Shown piece after piece: positions 42,538 to 50,578 of a stretch of DNA of 64,000 nt. The stretch spans positions 124,001-188,000 of the forward strand of contig JAJPKE010000010.1 of the NCBI GenBank assembly GCA_021323855.1, given 5' to 3'. The notes beneath the pieces were generated by a model, which worked only from the letters and a program-made list of their open reading frames with translations, did not search any database and had not been told where the DNA came from. Made by a program: the position numbers and the translations under genes. The DNA is from Chloroflexota bacterium (GTDB taxonomy: Bacteria > Chloroflexota > Ktedonobacteria > Ktedonobacterales > JADMIN01). Position 1 is the first letter of the stretch. Every line of letters begins with the position of its first letter.

Positions 42538-44232
42538 ATGGTCGCAGGTGAGAACACGCCGCAGAGCGATTGGTATGAGACGGTACGCGAGTTGACGCTG
42601 CGGCTGGTGCATATCAACAGCGTCAGCCCCGGCGCGGGCGAGACGCAGGTTGCCGAAGAGGTGGTGCGCCTGCTCCGCGAAGGTGGCTTCGACGATGCCT
42701 ACACCGATATGGGCCTCGACCCCATCGAAAACGATCCACATCAGCGCAAGAACGCCTACGCCTTCCTTCAGGGAACGAGCAAACGCACAGTGGTGCTGCT
42801 CGGCCACATAGATACCGTCGAGACGGCTGATTATGGCGCGCTCGAACCCTTCGCGCTGGACCCCGAGGCGCTGGCGGAGCGGCAGGCGCAACTGGCGGCT
42901 ATGACGCCGGGACTTCAAGAAGACCTCGACGCCTACCCCGGCGATTGGATGTTCGGACGCGGTGTGATTGATATGAAAAGCGGCGTCGCGGCCAATATCG
43001 CAGTGTTACGCAGGCTGGCGGAACAGGCGCGCACAGAGCAGCCGGCGCTTTCGGTGGTGTTGCTGGCAACGCCTGATGAGGAGAACGAGTCAGCAGGGGT
43101 GCTTCAGGCGGTGCGTTTCTTGCTGCGCCTGCGCGAACGCTACGGCTTGGAGTATGTGGGCGCGATCAACACCGACTATACGACCTCGCTCTATCCTGGC
43201 GATACGCATCGCTATTTCTATACCGGCACCATCGGCAAGCTGCTGCCGAGCTTCTATGTTATCGGGCGCGAGTCGCATGTTGGCGATCCCTACGACGGCC
43301 TGGACGCTAACCTGATTATGGCCGAACTGGTGCGCGATCTCAGCATGTGTGAGGACCTGTGTGATATGGTGCGCGGGCAGATGACGCCGCCGCCGGTGAC
43401 GCTGCATGCTGGCGACCTGAAGGAACGCTATAACGTACAGATTCCCTTCACCGCCCACTTCTACCTGAACGTGTTGACCTTTACGACGCGGCCCAATGAA
43501 CTGCTGCGGCGGCTACAGTATCGCGCCGAAGCCTCGCTCGCGCGGGTGTTGCAGCGTGTGGACGAGTCCGAGCGACGCTGGCTGGTGGCGATGGGCGAGA
43601 CGGGCCGGGCGCTACGCCTCTTGCCGCGCACGGGACGTGTGCTGTCCTATGCTGATCTGCGGCTCGCGGCGATGCGGACGCATGGCGAGGAGGCGGTGAC
43701 TGAGGCGCTTGATGATGAATGGTCGCGCTGGCCGGCGACGCTGGATAAGCGCGAGCGCAGCCTGCGGCTGGTGCAGCGGCTCTGGGCGCTCAGCGGATTG
43801 CGCGGCCCCGCCGTGGTGATCTACTTCGCTCCGCCGTTCTATCCACATGTGAAGGCGACGCCCTGCGCGCTGCACGAGGCGGTGGCGGCGGTGGCCGGTG
43901 CGCACGACGAGCTACCGCTGGTCGTGCAGGAATATTTCCCCTTCCTCTCAGATATGAGCTATCTACGGCTCGACGCCGAGATAGACGCGAGCACGCTGAT
44001 CGAGAACATGCCCGTCTGGCAGGACACAGCGGCGCCCAGCGAGACTATACGCCCCGGTGCATACTCCTTGCCGCTGGAGGCAATTCGACAGCTTGATCTA
44101 CCCGTCGTCAACCTCGGCCCGTATGGTCGCGGCGCGCATCAGCGTGGCGAGCGCGCGCTGATGTCCTACTCATTCGGCACGCTGCCGCAACTGGTGTACG
44201 AGACCATCGAACGGCTGGCTGCGATGGATTAA
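42538..44232 (+). CDS. M20-family metallopeptidase, RocB-like
   Basis: A 564-residue protein, longer than usual M20 peptidases (about 400). The metal-binding VLLGHIDTVE and FGRGVIDMKSGVAA (first metal ligand and catalytic Asp region) and LLATPDEENESAG are present, then SHVGDPYDGLDANL. The extended middle (RPNELLRRLQYRAEAS) and C-terminal part resemble RocB, a Bacillus gene linked to arginine use, whose reaction is not settled. A GAGGGTGAG precedes the ATG. Its last four bases overlap the convergent cupin gene. Confidence 0.88.
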   Translation: MVAGENTPQSDWYETVRELTLRLVHINSVSPGAGETQVAEEVVRLLREGGFDDAYTDMGLDPIENDPHQRKNAYAFLQGTSKRTVVLLGHIDTVETADYGALEPFALDPEALAERQAQLAAMTPGLQEDLDAYPGDWMFGRGVIDMKSGVAANIAVLRRLAEQARTEQPALSVVLLATPDEENESAGVLQAVRFLLRLRERYGLEYVGAINTDYTTSLYPGDTHRYFYTGTIGKLLPSFYVIGRESHVGDPYDGLDANLIMAELVRDLSMCEDLCDMVRGQMTPPPVTLHAGDLKERYNVQIPFTAHFYLNVLTFTTRPNELLRRLQYRAEASLARVLQRVDESERRWLVAMGETGRALRLLPRTGRVLSYADLRLAAMRTHGEEAVTEALDDEWSRWPATLDKRERSLRLVQRLWALSGLRGPAVVIYFAPPFYPHVKATPCALHEAVAAVAGAHDELPLVVQEYFPFLSDMSYLRLDAEIDASTLIENMPVWQDTAAPSETIRPGAYSLPLEAIRQLDLPVVNLGPYGRGAHQRGERALMSYSFGTLPQLVYETIERLAAMD

Positions 44233-44549
44233 AGATGCGCCTCGGCGCAGCGCACGCCCTGCAGGCCGACGATGGCGCCGTGCAGTGTGCCAGCGGGCAG
44301 CAGCAGTTCGTCGCCGGGGCGCAGGTCTACGGCGTCGTTGGTGGCGGGCAGGGTGAAGCGGATGCCACCAGCGAGGCAGACGAGATGCTTGTCGTAGTTG
44401 TGCGAGTGAACGGCGTAGGTATCGCTGGGACCATTGCCCCATTCATAGTAGTCGTGTCCGCTGGCGCGTAGCCGCTCGCGTAGTGCTCGTTCAGTTGGCG
44501 GCTCCTCGCCCTGCCAGCGCGTCACGCTGATGATGGTCTTGTCGCTCAT
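44229..44549 (-). CDS. Small cupin-domain protein
   Basis: This 106-residue single-domain cupin has metal ligands His48 and His50 (YAVHSHNYDKHLV) and His90 (LLPAGTLHGA), with motif 2 LRPGDELLLPAGTLH. The usual Glu of motif 1 is not in place (Lys54, His55), so its metal site may be altered. Such small cupins bind metals or small ligands or act as isomerases or dioxygenases; the reaction is unknown. An AAGGA lies nine bases before the ATG. Its 3' end overlaps the peptidase gene by four bases in convergent orientation. Confidence 0.82.
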   Translation of the reverse strand: MSDKTIISVTRWQGEEPPTERALRERLRASGHDYYEWGNGPSDTYAVHSHNYDKHLVCLAGGIRFTLPATNDAVDLRPGDELLLPAGTLHGAIVGLQGVRCAEAHL

Positions 44550-44583
44550 GGAGGAGTTTCCTTATCTGTTATAGCGCATATCG

Positions 44584-44599
44584 CGGCAGTAAACTGCCG
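44584..44599. other. Short perfect hairpin between cupin and S58 peptidase genes
   Basis: CGGCAGT and ACTGCCG are separated by AA, a 7-bp inverted repeat, 35 bases upstream of the cupin ATG. It could be a small operator or an mRNA hairpin; a function is not evident. Confidence 0.4.
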
Positions 44600-44652
44600 G
44601 CGCGCGCACATATGGTCTGAAGGCCCATCGCCCCATTTCTGACTTGTGCACC

Positions 44653-44681
44653 GTACTCCGGCTTTTCAAAGCCGAGAGTAC
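44653..44681 (-). terminator. Strong hairpin downstream of the S58 peptidase gene
   Basis: GTACTC, CGGCTTT, a two-base loop, AAAGCCG and GAGTAC form a 13-bp stem with one bulged base. There is no long T run, so it may be a rho-independent terminator of weak tail or an RNA-stabilising hairpin. Confidence 0.5.
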
Positions 44682-44696
44682 AGCAAATACTCCCAG

Positions 44697-45749
44697 CTAT
44701 TCCACTGCGAATGGTAGATCACCAATAGCGGGAACGCCGTGTAGCGTTGTGGCGGCGCGTACCGCTTTGGCAACGGCGCGCGCCAGCGTTCGCGCCGCCA
44801 GCGCGCCGGACATCGCCAGCGAAAGCGTCACCGGCCAGCCGATGCCACCGGCGTCCTCATCTGCCTCGCTTGGGCGTGCCGTCGAGAGCGCGAAGATAGC
44901 GTCGCCATCCAGTGGCGTATGGGTCGGGCGAATAGCGACGGCCAGTCCATCATGCGCCATCTGCGCCAGTTTTGCCAGCTCGGCCTTGCTCCACGGCGCA
45001 TTGGTCGCAATCACCGCCAGCGTTGTGTTTGTGCCCGGCTGTGCGGATGTTGGCGTTGCGTTGGATTGCCCCGATGGTCCCTGCGACTCATTCGCCAGCC
45101 AGCCGTAGCCAGATGGCGAGCGGGCGCCAGCCAGGATGCGCCCGGTGGCTTCGTCGTAGACATCGCCGAGCGCATTCACCGCGACGAGCGCGCCGATGAT
45201 ATGCCCATCTGGCAGCGTGGCGCTGGCGCTGCCGATGCCGCCTTTCGTTGCCAGCGCCGGGCCGCCCATCTTGCCGACCGTCGCGCCAGTTCCCGCGCCC
45301 ACCGATCCCTGTGCGACGGGACCTCTGATTGCTGTCTGAACTGCGCGTGCGCCTGCCCCGGCGTTCGGGCGAACATCTGCGCGTCCGAGTGGCAGATCGA
45401 AGAGGGCGGCGGCGGGAACGATGGGCACGCGCGCCACGCCGGTATCATAGCCAATGCCGCGTTCCTCAAGCACCTGCATCACGCCGGTAGCGGCATCCAG
45501 CCCAAAGGCGCTGCCGCCGGTCAGCAGCACAGCATGCACTTCTTGCATGAAGCAGAGTGGGTTCAGCAGATCGGTTTCGCGCGTGGCGGGTGCGCCGCCG
45601 CGCACGTCCACTGCGCCCAGCGCCGGCCATTCGCAGAGAACGACGGTGCAGCCGGTGCCCCCCTCCGCATTGGTATCGTGCCCCACCAGGATGCCAGGAA
45701 CATCACAGATATCGTCATGCAACCCTTTGGATACGGTCTCTTCGCTCAT
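44697..45749 (-). CDS. S58 (DmpA/P1) family aminopeptidase-like protein
   Basis: This 350-residue protein belongs to the self-cleaving N-terminal-nucleophile peptidase family S58. It has DDICDVPGILVGHDTNAE, GGTGCTVVLCE, VLLTGGSAFGLDAATGV, GSVGAGTGATVGKM and the cleavage/nucleophile site NTTLAVIATNAP, where Thr242 or Thr243 should become the new N-terminus of the beta chain. Members cleave N-terminal residues of peptides or beta-peptides. A GAGGGG precedes the ATG. There is a possible disordered loop (GPSGQSNATPTSAQPG) just before the cleavage site. Confidence 0.88.
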   Translation of the reverse strand: MSEETVSKGLHDDICDVPGILVGHDTNAEGGTGCTVVLCEWPALGAVDVRGGAPATRETDLLNPLCFMQEVHAVLLTGGSAFGLDAATGVMQVLEERGIGYDTGVARVPIVPAAALFDLPLGRADVRPNAGAGARAVQTAIRGPVAQGSVGAGTGATVGKMGGPALATKGGIGSASATLPDGHIIGALVAVNALGDVYDEATGRILAGARSPSGYGWLANESQGPSGQSNATPTSAQPGTNTTLAVIATNAPWSKAELAKLAQMAHDGLAVAIRPTHTPLDGDAIFALSTARPSEADEDAGGIGWPVTLSLAMSGALAARTLARAVAKAVRAATTLHGVPAIGDLPFAVE

Positions 45750-45840
45750 TGATTTCCCCTCATCTCATGCGGCCAGGGCAACGGTCTCGCTCTCGCACTG
45801 CAGAGCATGCCACAGGAATGTAAGAGTCGCAAGATGTCTG

Positions 45841-45883
45841 GCTCCCCTCTCCTTGTGGGAGAGGGGCTGGGGGTGAGGTCTTC
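45841..45883 (+). repeat. Palindromic dispersed repeat, copy C
   Basis: CCCCTCTCCTTGTGGGAGAG then GGGCTGGGGGTGAGG has the consensus of the family, with arms CCCCTCTCC and GGAGAGGGG around a short loop. Confidence 0.75.
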
Positions 45884-45944
45884 CAAGCAGATATGAGGGC
45901 AACCTCACGTTAAGAGGACGTTAAAAATTACTCTTGCACAGGGC

Positions 45945-45973
45945 TTGACATATCGGGGTGGATATGGTAGCCT
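45945..45973 (+). promoter_or_regulatory. Promoter-like pair for the small-ORF/RNA region
   Basis: TTGACA at 45945-45950 and TAGCCT at 45968-45973 are spaced by 17 bases. The -10 match is modest. Confidence 0.4.
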
Positions 45974-46054
45974 TGAAGTGTTCCCGCAAGGGACAAAACG
46001 AAGGCGAATCAAGCCACAGTCCACTGTGGAACTAAGGGAAAGGAGACTGGACCG

Positions 46055-46111
46055 ATGTTCCCAATGAAGAAGCCGATCCGCCTATTCGGAATGGTTTTTC
46101 AAATTGACTAA
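46055..46111 (+). CDS. Putative 18-residue peptide ORF
   Basis: The ORF runs ATG to TAA and encodes MFPMKKPIRLFGMVFQID, with AAGGAG nine bases before the ATG and a promoter-like pair 80 bases upstream. It is short enough to arise by chance. The good ribosome-binding site, basic/hydrophobic peptide and following structured sequence keep it worth listing as a leader-peptide candidate. Confidence 0.3.
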   Translation: MFPMKKPIRLFGMVFQID

Positions 46112-46300
46112 GTGCGCCCGTAGAGGCGGGCATTCCAGGATGTGACGACGCCTGAGACAAAACTCAACCCCGTGCTAGAGCCATAGGCTTCCAAAATTGG
46201 GCACGGCATGCCGAAACCAGTTCGGGAGTTGCTTCTCAGGGGCAACGTACACGTCCGACGGAAGAGAGGAACACGGTTTGTTCCTCCGTCTTCTTTGCCC
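46112..46300 (+). ncRNA. Candidate structured RNA of unknown class
   Basis: The stretch has several nested complementary segments and a final strong stem (GAAGA, GAGGAACA / TGTTCCTC, TCTTC at about 46263-46295). Its first bases, GTGCG, match the 5' end of group II introns, but no domain V-like sequence or reverse transcriptase follows. It could be a riboswitch-like leader, a free small RNA or an intron remnant. Confidence 0.3.
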
Positions 46301-46363
46301 ACATCGGCGAAGTATCCGTCACCAAAACCTCTACGTGCTGCTGGTTAGCATGTGCAAAGAATA

Positions 46364-46395
46364 AAAGGGACTGGTCGACGCGGGCCGGTCCCTTT
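46364..46395 (-). terminator. Bidirectional terminator downstream of lepA
   Basis: AAAGGGACTGG and CCGGTCCCTTT form a 10-11 bp stem with a ten-base loop and one mismatch. On the minus strand the stem is followed by TTATTCTTT, on the plus strand by a shorter T run, so it best serves lepA but may act both ways. Confidence 0.7.
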
Positions 46396-46428
46396 GTCGT
46401 GCCTGCGAGTCCGGCTCCCAGCGCGCGT

Positions 46429-46472
46429 ACTCCCCTCTCCTTGCGGGAGAGGGGCCGGGGATGAGGTCTATT
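46429..46472 (+). repeat. Palindromic dispersed repeat, copy D
   Basis: CCCCTCTCCTTGCGGGAGAG then GGGCCGGGGATGAGG reaches the stop codon of lepA (46471-46473). It matches copies C and E closely. Confidence 0.75.
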
Positions 46473-48273
46473 ACTCACCACCCAGGCTGAGAATCGCCAT
46501 AAATGCCTCTTGCGGAATCTCCACGCTGCCCACACGCTTCATCCGCTTCTTGCCCTCTTTCTGCTTCTCCAAGAGCTTGCGTTTGCGTGTGATGTCGCCG
46601 CCGTAGCACTTCGCCAGCACATTCTTGCGCATCGCCTTCACCGTTTCGCGGGCGATGATATGACTGCCGATGGCCGCCTGAATCGGCACCTCAAACAGTT
46701 GGCGCGGAATCAACTCTTTCAGCCGCTCGGTCAGCGCACGCCCCTGCGATTGCGCCTTGTCCTGATGAATCATCATCGAAAGCGCATCCACCGATTGCCC
46801 GTTGACCAGGATATCTAACTTCACCAGCTTCGATGGTTCGTAATCGGCAAACGTGTAATCGAGCGAGGCGTAGCCCTGCGTCCGCGATTTGAGTTGGTCA
46901 TAGAAATCCACGATCATCTCGCCCAGCGGCATGCGATAGGTCAGGTGAACGCGGTCCTCCTCGATGTATTTCATATCGCGGAAGACCCCACGATGCGACG
47001 CAACGAGGTCCATGATCGTGCCGATATAGCGTGCCGGCGTGAAGATGGAGATGTCCATCATCGGCTCTTCGATCTGCTCGATCTCGGTGGGCGGCGGCAA
47101 CTCCGCCGGATTGTGAATGAAGAGCGTCTCGCCATTCGTGCGCGTAATGCGATATTCCACGCTTGGCGCTGTCATCAGGATGTCCAGCCCGTATTCGCGT
47201 TCCAGCCGCTCCTGGATGATCTCCATATGCAGCAGGCCGAGGAAGCCGCAGCGGAAACCGAAGCCCAGCGCCACCGAGCTTTCCGGTTCATAGACCAGCG
47301 AGGCGTCGTTCAGCTTCAGCCGGTCCAGCGCGTCGCGCAGCAGCGGATAGTCGTCGCCCTCGATGGGGAAGATGCCTGCGTAGACCATCGGCTTCGCCGG
47401 GCGATATCCCGCCAGTGGCTCGGTAGCGGGCGCGGCGGAGAGCGTCACCGTATCACCGACCTGGCAGTCTTTGACGGTTTTCCAGCCAGTCGCAATATAA
47501 CCCACCTCGCCAGCAGTCAACTGGTTGACGGCGACGAGCGTGGGGCTGAAGTAGCCCACCTCCAGCACGTCGGTGGTGCTTTCGGTCTGCATCATACGTA
47601 TGCGGTCGTTGCGCGAGATGGTGCCGTCCATCACACGCACATAGGCGATCACGCCCTTGTAGGCATCATACTTTGAGTCAAAGACCAGCGCACGCAAGGT
47701 ATTGCTGGTGGAGCCGCGCGGTGGCGGCACCTGGCGTACCACTGCTTCCAGAATGTCCTGCGTGCCAATGCCCTCTTTCGCCGAGGCCAGCACCACTTCT
47801 TCGCCCGGCAGACCAATCACATCCTCGATCTCTTTGGCGACCTTTTCCGGCTCGGCGCTGGGCAGGTCAATTTTATTGATGACGGGAATGATGGCAAGGT
47901 CTGCCTCAACTGCCAGATAGAGGTTGGCGAGCGTCTGTGCCTCGATGCCTTGTGTCGCGTCCACCACCAGCAGCGCGCCTTCGCAGGCGGCAAGACTGCG
48001 CGACACCTCATAGCTGAAGTCTACGTGTCCCGGCGTGTCAATCAGATTGAGTTCATAGTCCTTGCCATCCTTCGCGGTGTAGCGCATACGGACGGCCTGT
48101 GCCTTGATGGTGATGCCCTTTTCGCGTTCCAGGTCCATCTGATCGAGTACCTGCTCAGCCATCTCGCGTTTGGAGATGGTGCCGGTGTATTCGAGCAGGC
48201 GGTCCGCAAGGGTGGACTTGCCGTGATCTATATGGGCAATGATGCAGAAATTACGGATGTGGCTCTGGTCCAT
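46471..48273 (-). CDS. lepA: Elongation factor 4 (LepA)
   Basis: This 600-residue GTPase back-translocates or remodels stalled ribosomes. G-domain motifs are [16 protein letters not shown], the switch [20 protein letters not shown] and INKIDLP. Family-specific blocks are [18 protein letters not shown] and [17 protein letters not shown] [15 protein letters not shown]. The C-terminal domain ends [20 protein letters not shown], specific to LepA. Length is normal. The ATG has only a weak ribosome-binding site. A palindromic repeat abuts its stop codon. Confidence 0.96.
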   Translation of the reverse strand: MDQSHIRNFCIIAHIDHGKSTLADRLLEYTGTISKREMAEQVLDQMDLEREKGITIKAQAVRMRYTAKDGKDYELNLIDTPGHVDFSYEVSRSLAACEGALLVVDATQGIEAQTLANLYLAVEADLAIIPVINKIDLPSAEPEKVAKEIEDVIGLPGEEVVLASAKEGIGTQDILEAVVRQVPPPRGSTSNTLRALVFDSKYDAYKGVIAYVRVMDGTISRNDRIRMMQTESTTDVLEVGYFSPTLVAVNQLTAGEVGYIATGWKTVKDCQVGDTVTLSAAPATEPLAGYRPAKPMVYAGIFPIEGDDYPLLRDALDRLKLNDASLVYEPESSVALGFGFRCGFLGLLHMEIIQERLEREYGLDILMTAPSVEYRITRTNGETLFIHNPAELPPPTEIEQIEEPMMDISIFTPARYIGTIMDLVASHRGVFRDMKYIEEDRVHLTYRMPLGEMIVDFYDQLKSRTQGYASLDYTFADYEPSKLVKLDILVNGQSVDALSMMIHQDKAQSQGRALTERLKELIPRQLFEVPIQAAIGSHIIARETVKAMRKNVLAKCYGGDITRKRKLLEKQKEGKKRMKRVGSVEIPQEAFMAILSLGGE

Positions 48274-48479
48274 AGGTGCGGGCTACCGCGCGATGGTCAA
48301 CACACTACAGAGTGTGAGTGTTCGCACGGTGATCTCGCCTTCCTTTCACTCAAAAAGTATGATCAATGCCGCGCCAGAAGCGATGAATGACGATGGCATG
48401 GCAGGATACAGGGTATGTGAATACGTACTGAACGATTCGCGCGTATTATACCGCTTTATTTGTGGATGGGTAGTGATGG

Positions 48480-49592
48480 CTACTCTTCGATCAGTCCGCC
48501 GCCTAACACCTCGTCGCCATCCGCGCCGCCATAGAACACCGCCGCCTGCCCTGGCGTGATGGCGCGCTGCGGCTGGCGTAGCGTGATAGAGGCGCGGCCA
48601 TCCGTCAGCGGTGTGACGAGCGCAGGCACCGGCGTCGCCTTGTAGCGCACCTTGACCTCCGCCTCGAATGGCTCGGTTGGCACAATGCCCGATGGATAGG
48701 TCGTCTGCCAGACGGTGAACTCGCTGCGTTCGAGGTGCGCCGCGCCGCCGACGATCAGCGCATTGCTGGCGGCGTCCATGCGTAGGACGTGGAGCGGCTC
48801 ACGCGCGGAGACACCCAACCCCTTGCGCTGGCCGATGGTGTAATAGGCCAGCCCCTGATGCTCGCCAAGTTGCCTGCCGGATTCATCGAGAATTGGCCCG
48901 GCCTGTGGCTGCGCGCGTCCGGTGCTTTCGGCATAGCGGCGCATGAAGCCGCGATAGTCGTTGGCGGCGACGAAGCAAATTTCCTGGCTCTCCGCCTTCG
49001 TGGCGACGGGCAGGCCGCGTTCGGCGGCCATCGCGCGCACCTGTGGCTTGGTGTAGTCGCCAAGCGGGAAGAGCGCGTGCCGCAACTGCTGCTGGTTCAG
49101 CACATGCAAGACGTAGGACTGATCCTTCTCTGCGCTGACGCCGCGCCGCAGCCGTCGCAGCCCCGTCGCCGGGTCGTCGTCCACGCGCACATAGTGGCCG
49201 GTGCAGAGATAGTCCGCGCCGAGCGCCAGCGCGCGCTCCAGCAGCAGCGTGAAGCGGATATGGCGGTTGCAGCGCAGGCAGGGGTTTGGCGTGCGCCCGG
49301 CCAGATATTCGTCGTAGAAATAGTCAACGATATGCTCTTGAAATGGCTGCTCGACGTTGACGACATAGAACGGGATATCCAGCTTCGCCGCGACCCGCCG
49401 TGCGTCGCCCATTGATTCTATCGAACAGCACTTATTCTCGCTGGCGCGCCCGCTCTCGATATCCTCTTCGCTGGCTGGTTCCGACCACAGGCGCAGCATG
49501 ATGCCCACCACATCGTAGCCCTGCTCCTTGAGCAACGCCGCCGCCACGGAGCTATCCACGCCCCCGCTCATGCCAACTACTACCCGCGTCAT
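48480..49592 (-). CDS. mnmA: tRNA-specific 2-thiouridylase
   Basis: A 370-residue enzyme that adds sulfur to U34 of tRNA for Lys, Glu and Gln. The PP-loop VVVGMSGGVDSSVAAALL is at the N-terminus. The catalytic Cys pair lies in RTPNPCLRCN and ESQEICFV; other landmarks are ADYLCTGHYVRVD, KDQSYVLHVL and the C-terminal barrel with GQAAVFYGG. It lies 206 bases upstream of lepA on the same strand, without an obvious terminator between them. A TTGAGT/TATAAT promoter with an 18-base spacer is at 49676-49705. Confidence 0.95.
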   Translation of the reverse strand: MTRVVVGMSGGVDSSVAAALLKEQGYDVVGIMLRLWSEPASEEDIESGRASENKCCSIESMGDARRVAAKLDIPFYVVNVEQPFQEHIVDYFYDEYLAGRTPNPCLRCNRHIRFTLLLERALALGADYLCTGHYVRVDDDPATGLRRLRRGVSAEKDQSYVLHVLNQQQLRHALFPLGDYTKPQVRAMAAERGLPVATKAESQEICFVAANDYRGFMRRYAESTGRAQPQAGPILDESGRQLGEHQGLAYYTIGQRKGLGVSAREPLHVLRMDAASNALIVGGAAHLERSEFTVWQTTYPSGIVPTEPFEAEVKVRYKATPVPALVTPLTDGRASITLRQPQRAITPGQAAVFYGGADGDEVLGGGLIEE

Positions 49593-49675
49593 GATGCTTC
49601 TTCTTGTCTCTTTTCCTGTTTTCGCGCATTGTGCGCATCATCTTCGTCATCCTGAATAGTCATGTCCAAACCAGC

Positions 49676-49705
49676 ATTATATGCCGCGAGCAGGTCAATA
49701 CTCAA
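49676..49705 (-). promoter_or_regulatory. Promoter of mnmA
   Basis: On the minus strand TTGAGT (49705-49700) and TATAAT (49681-49676) are spaced by 18 bases, about 80 bases before the mnmA ATG. Confidence 0.5.
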
Positions 49706-49768
49706 GAGCGCAGAATTGCCTGCGAGAACGAGCAGCCCAAAATATCCTCAAATAGCCAGATAGGCTGA

Positions 49769-49797
49769 TTGTGTTTTGCTCGCGCTCATGTTAGCAT
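49769..49797 (+). promoter_or_regulatory. Possible promoter of radC
   Basis: TTGTGT and TAGCAT are 17 bases apart, ending 67 bases before the radC ATG. Confidence 0.4.
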
Positions 49798-49864
49798 AGA
49801 GACAATCTTGCCCTGATTCCCATGATTCCTGGCTTTTCGTATCTTCATGTGGAGAGACCATCTT

Positions 49865-50578
49865 ATGGTAACAGCCGAGCCGCCGCGCGTCGCTTATCAT
49901 ACCACCGTTCATGAGATGCCGACCGATGAGCGCCCGCGTGAGCGCCTGGAACGCTATGGCGCGTCCACGCTGCAAACGGCGGAACTGCTGGCGATCATCC
50001 TGCGCGTGGGAACGGCGAAGGAGAATGTGATCGAACTGTCGTCACGGCTGCTGCGGCAATATGGCGGCCTCGGCGGTCTGCTGGCGGTGGACTTCGCTGA
50101 ACTCTGTAATGTGCATGGATTGGGTGCCGCGAAGACAGCGCAACTCAAAGCTGCGCTGGAGCTTGGCAGGCGTGTCAGTGTGCTGCCGCCGGAGGCGCGC
50201 CCACAAATATCGCGCCCCGACGATATTGCGCGGCTGGTACTCGGTGAGATGGGCTATCTGGCGCAGGAACAGTTGCGCGTCCTCTGTCTCGACACCAAGA
50301 ACTATGTGGTTCATCAACAGATCGTGTATCAGGGGACGGTCAACAGCAGCGTCGTGCGCATCGCGGAGGTCTTCAAGCCAGCTATTACGCGCACCTGCCC
50401 GGCGATTGTCGTCGTTCACAACCACCCCTCCGGCGATCCGACGCCCTCAACCGAAGACATACGCACCACCGACCAATTGCGCAAAGCCGGTGAACTCCTC
50501 GATATTGAGCTGCTGGATCATGTCATCGTCGGCCATACGCGCTATATCAGCCTGAAGGAGAAGGGCTTGGGGTTTTAA
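49865..50578 (+). CDS. radC: RadC/JAMM-domain DNA repair-family protein
   Basis: A 237-residue protein with an N-terminal helix-hairpin-helix-like region (RYGASTLQTAELLAIILRVG, NVHGLGAAKTAQLKAALELG) and the C-terminal JAB/MPN metalloprotease-like domain with VVVHNHPSGDPTPSTEDI (H-x-H..D). RadC proteins are widespread; the name is historical and their biochemical role is unproved. The ATG at 49865 follows GGAGAG; an ATG at 49847 precedes this site. The 3' end overlaps the convergent regulator gene by 32 bases. Confidence 0.92.
   Translation: MVTAEPPRVAYHTTVHEMPTDERPRERLERYGASTLQTAELLAIILRVGTAKENVIELSSRLLRQYGGLGGLLAVDFAELCNVHGLGAAKTAQLKAALELGRRVSVLPPEARPQISRPDDIARLVLGEMGYLAQEQLRVLCLDTKNYVVHQQIVYQGTVNSSVVRIAEVFKPAITRTCPAIVVVHNHPSGDPTPSTEDIRTTDQLRKAGELLDIELLDHVIVGHTRYISLKEKGLGF

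Larger units (their letters stand above)
45750..46470. other. Large intergenic region with small ORF and structured RNA candidate
   Basis: This 720-base region has no recognisable gene. It contains a palindromic repeat (45841-45883), a TTGACA/TAGCCT promoter-like pair (45945-45973), an inverted repeat CCACAGT/ACTGTGG (46014-46029), a 18-residue ORF (46055-46111) and a series of complementary stretches from 46112 to 46300, among them CCGTGC/GCACGG, AGCC/GGCT, GTTGC/GCAAC and GAGGAACA/TGTTCCTC. Then come a bidirectional terminator hairpin (46364-46395) and another repeat. I searched by eye for tmRNA, RNase P, 6S, SRP RNA and T-box landmarks and found none. Confidence 0.5.

Noticed and set aside
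46112..46300. Group II intron
   Set aside because: Only the GTGCG start matches; no domain V, branch-point domain or reverse transcriptase could be found, so it stays a mere possibility.
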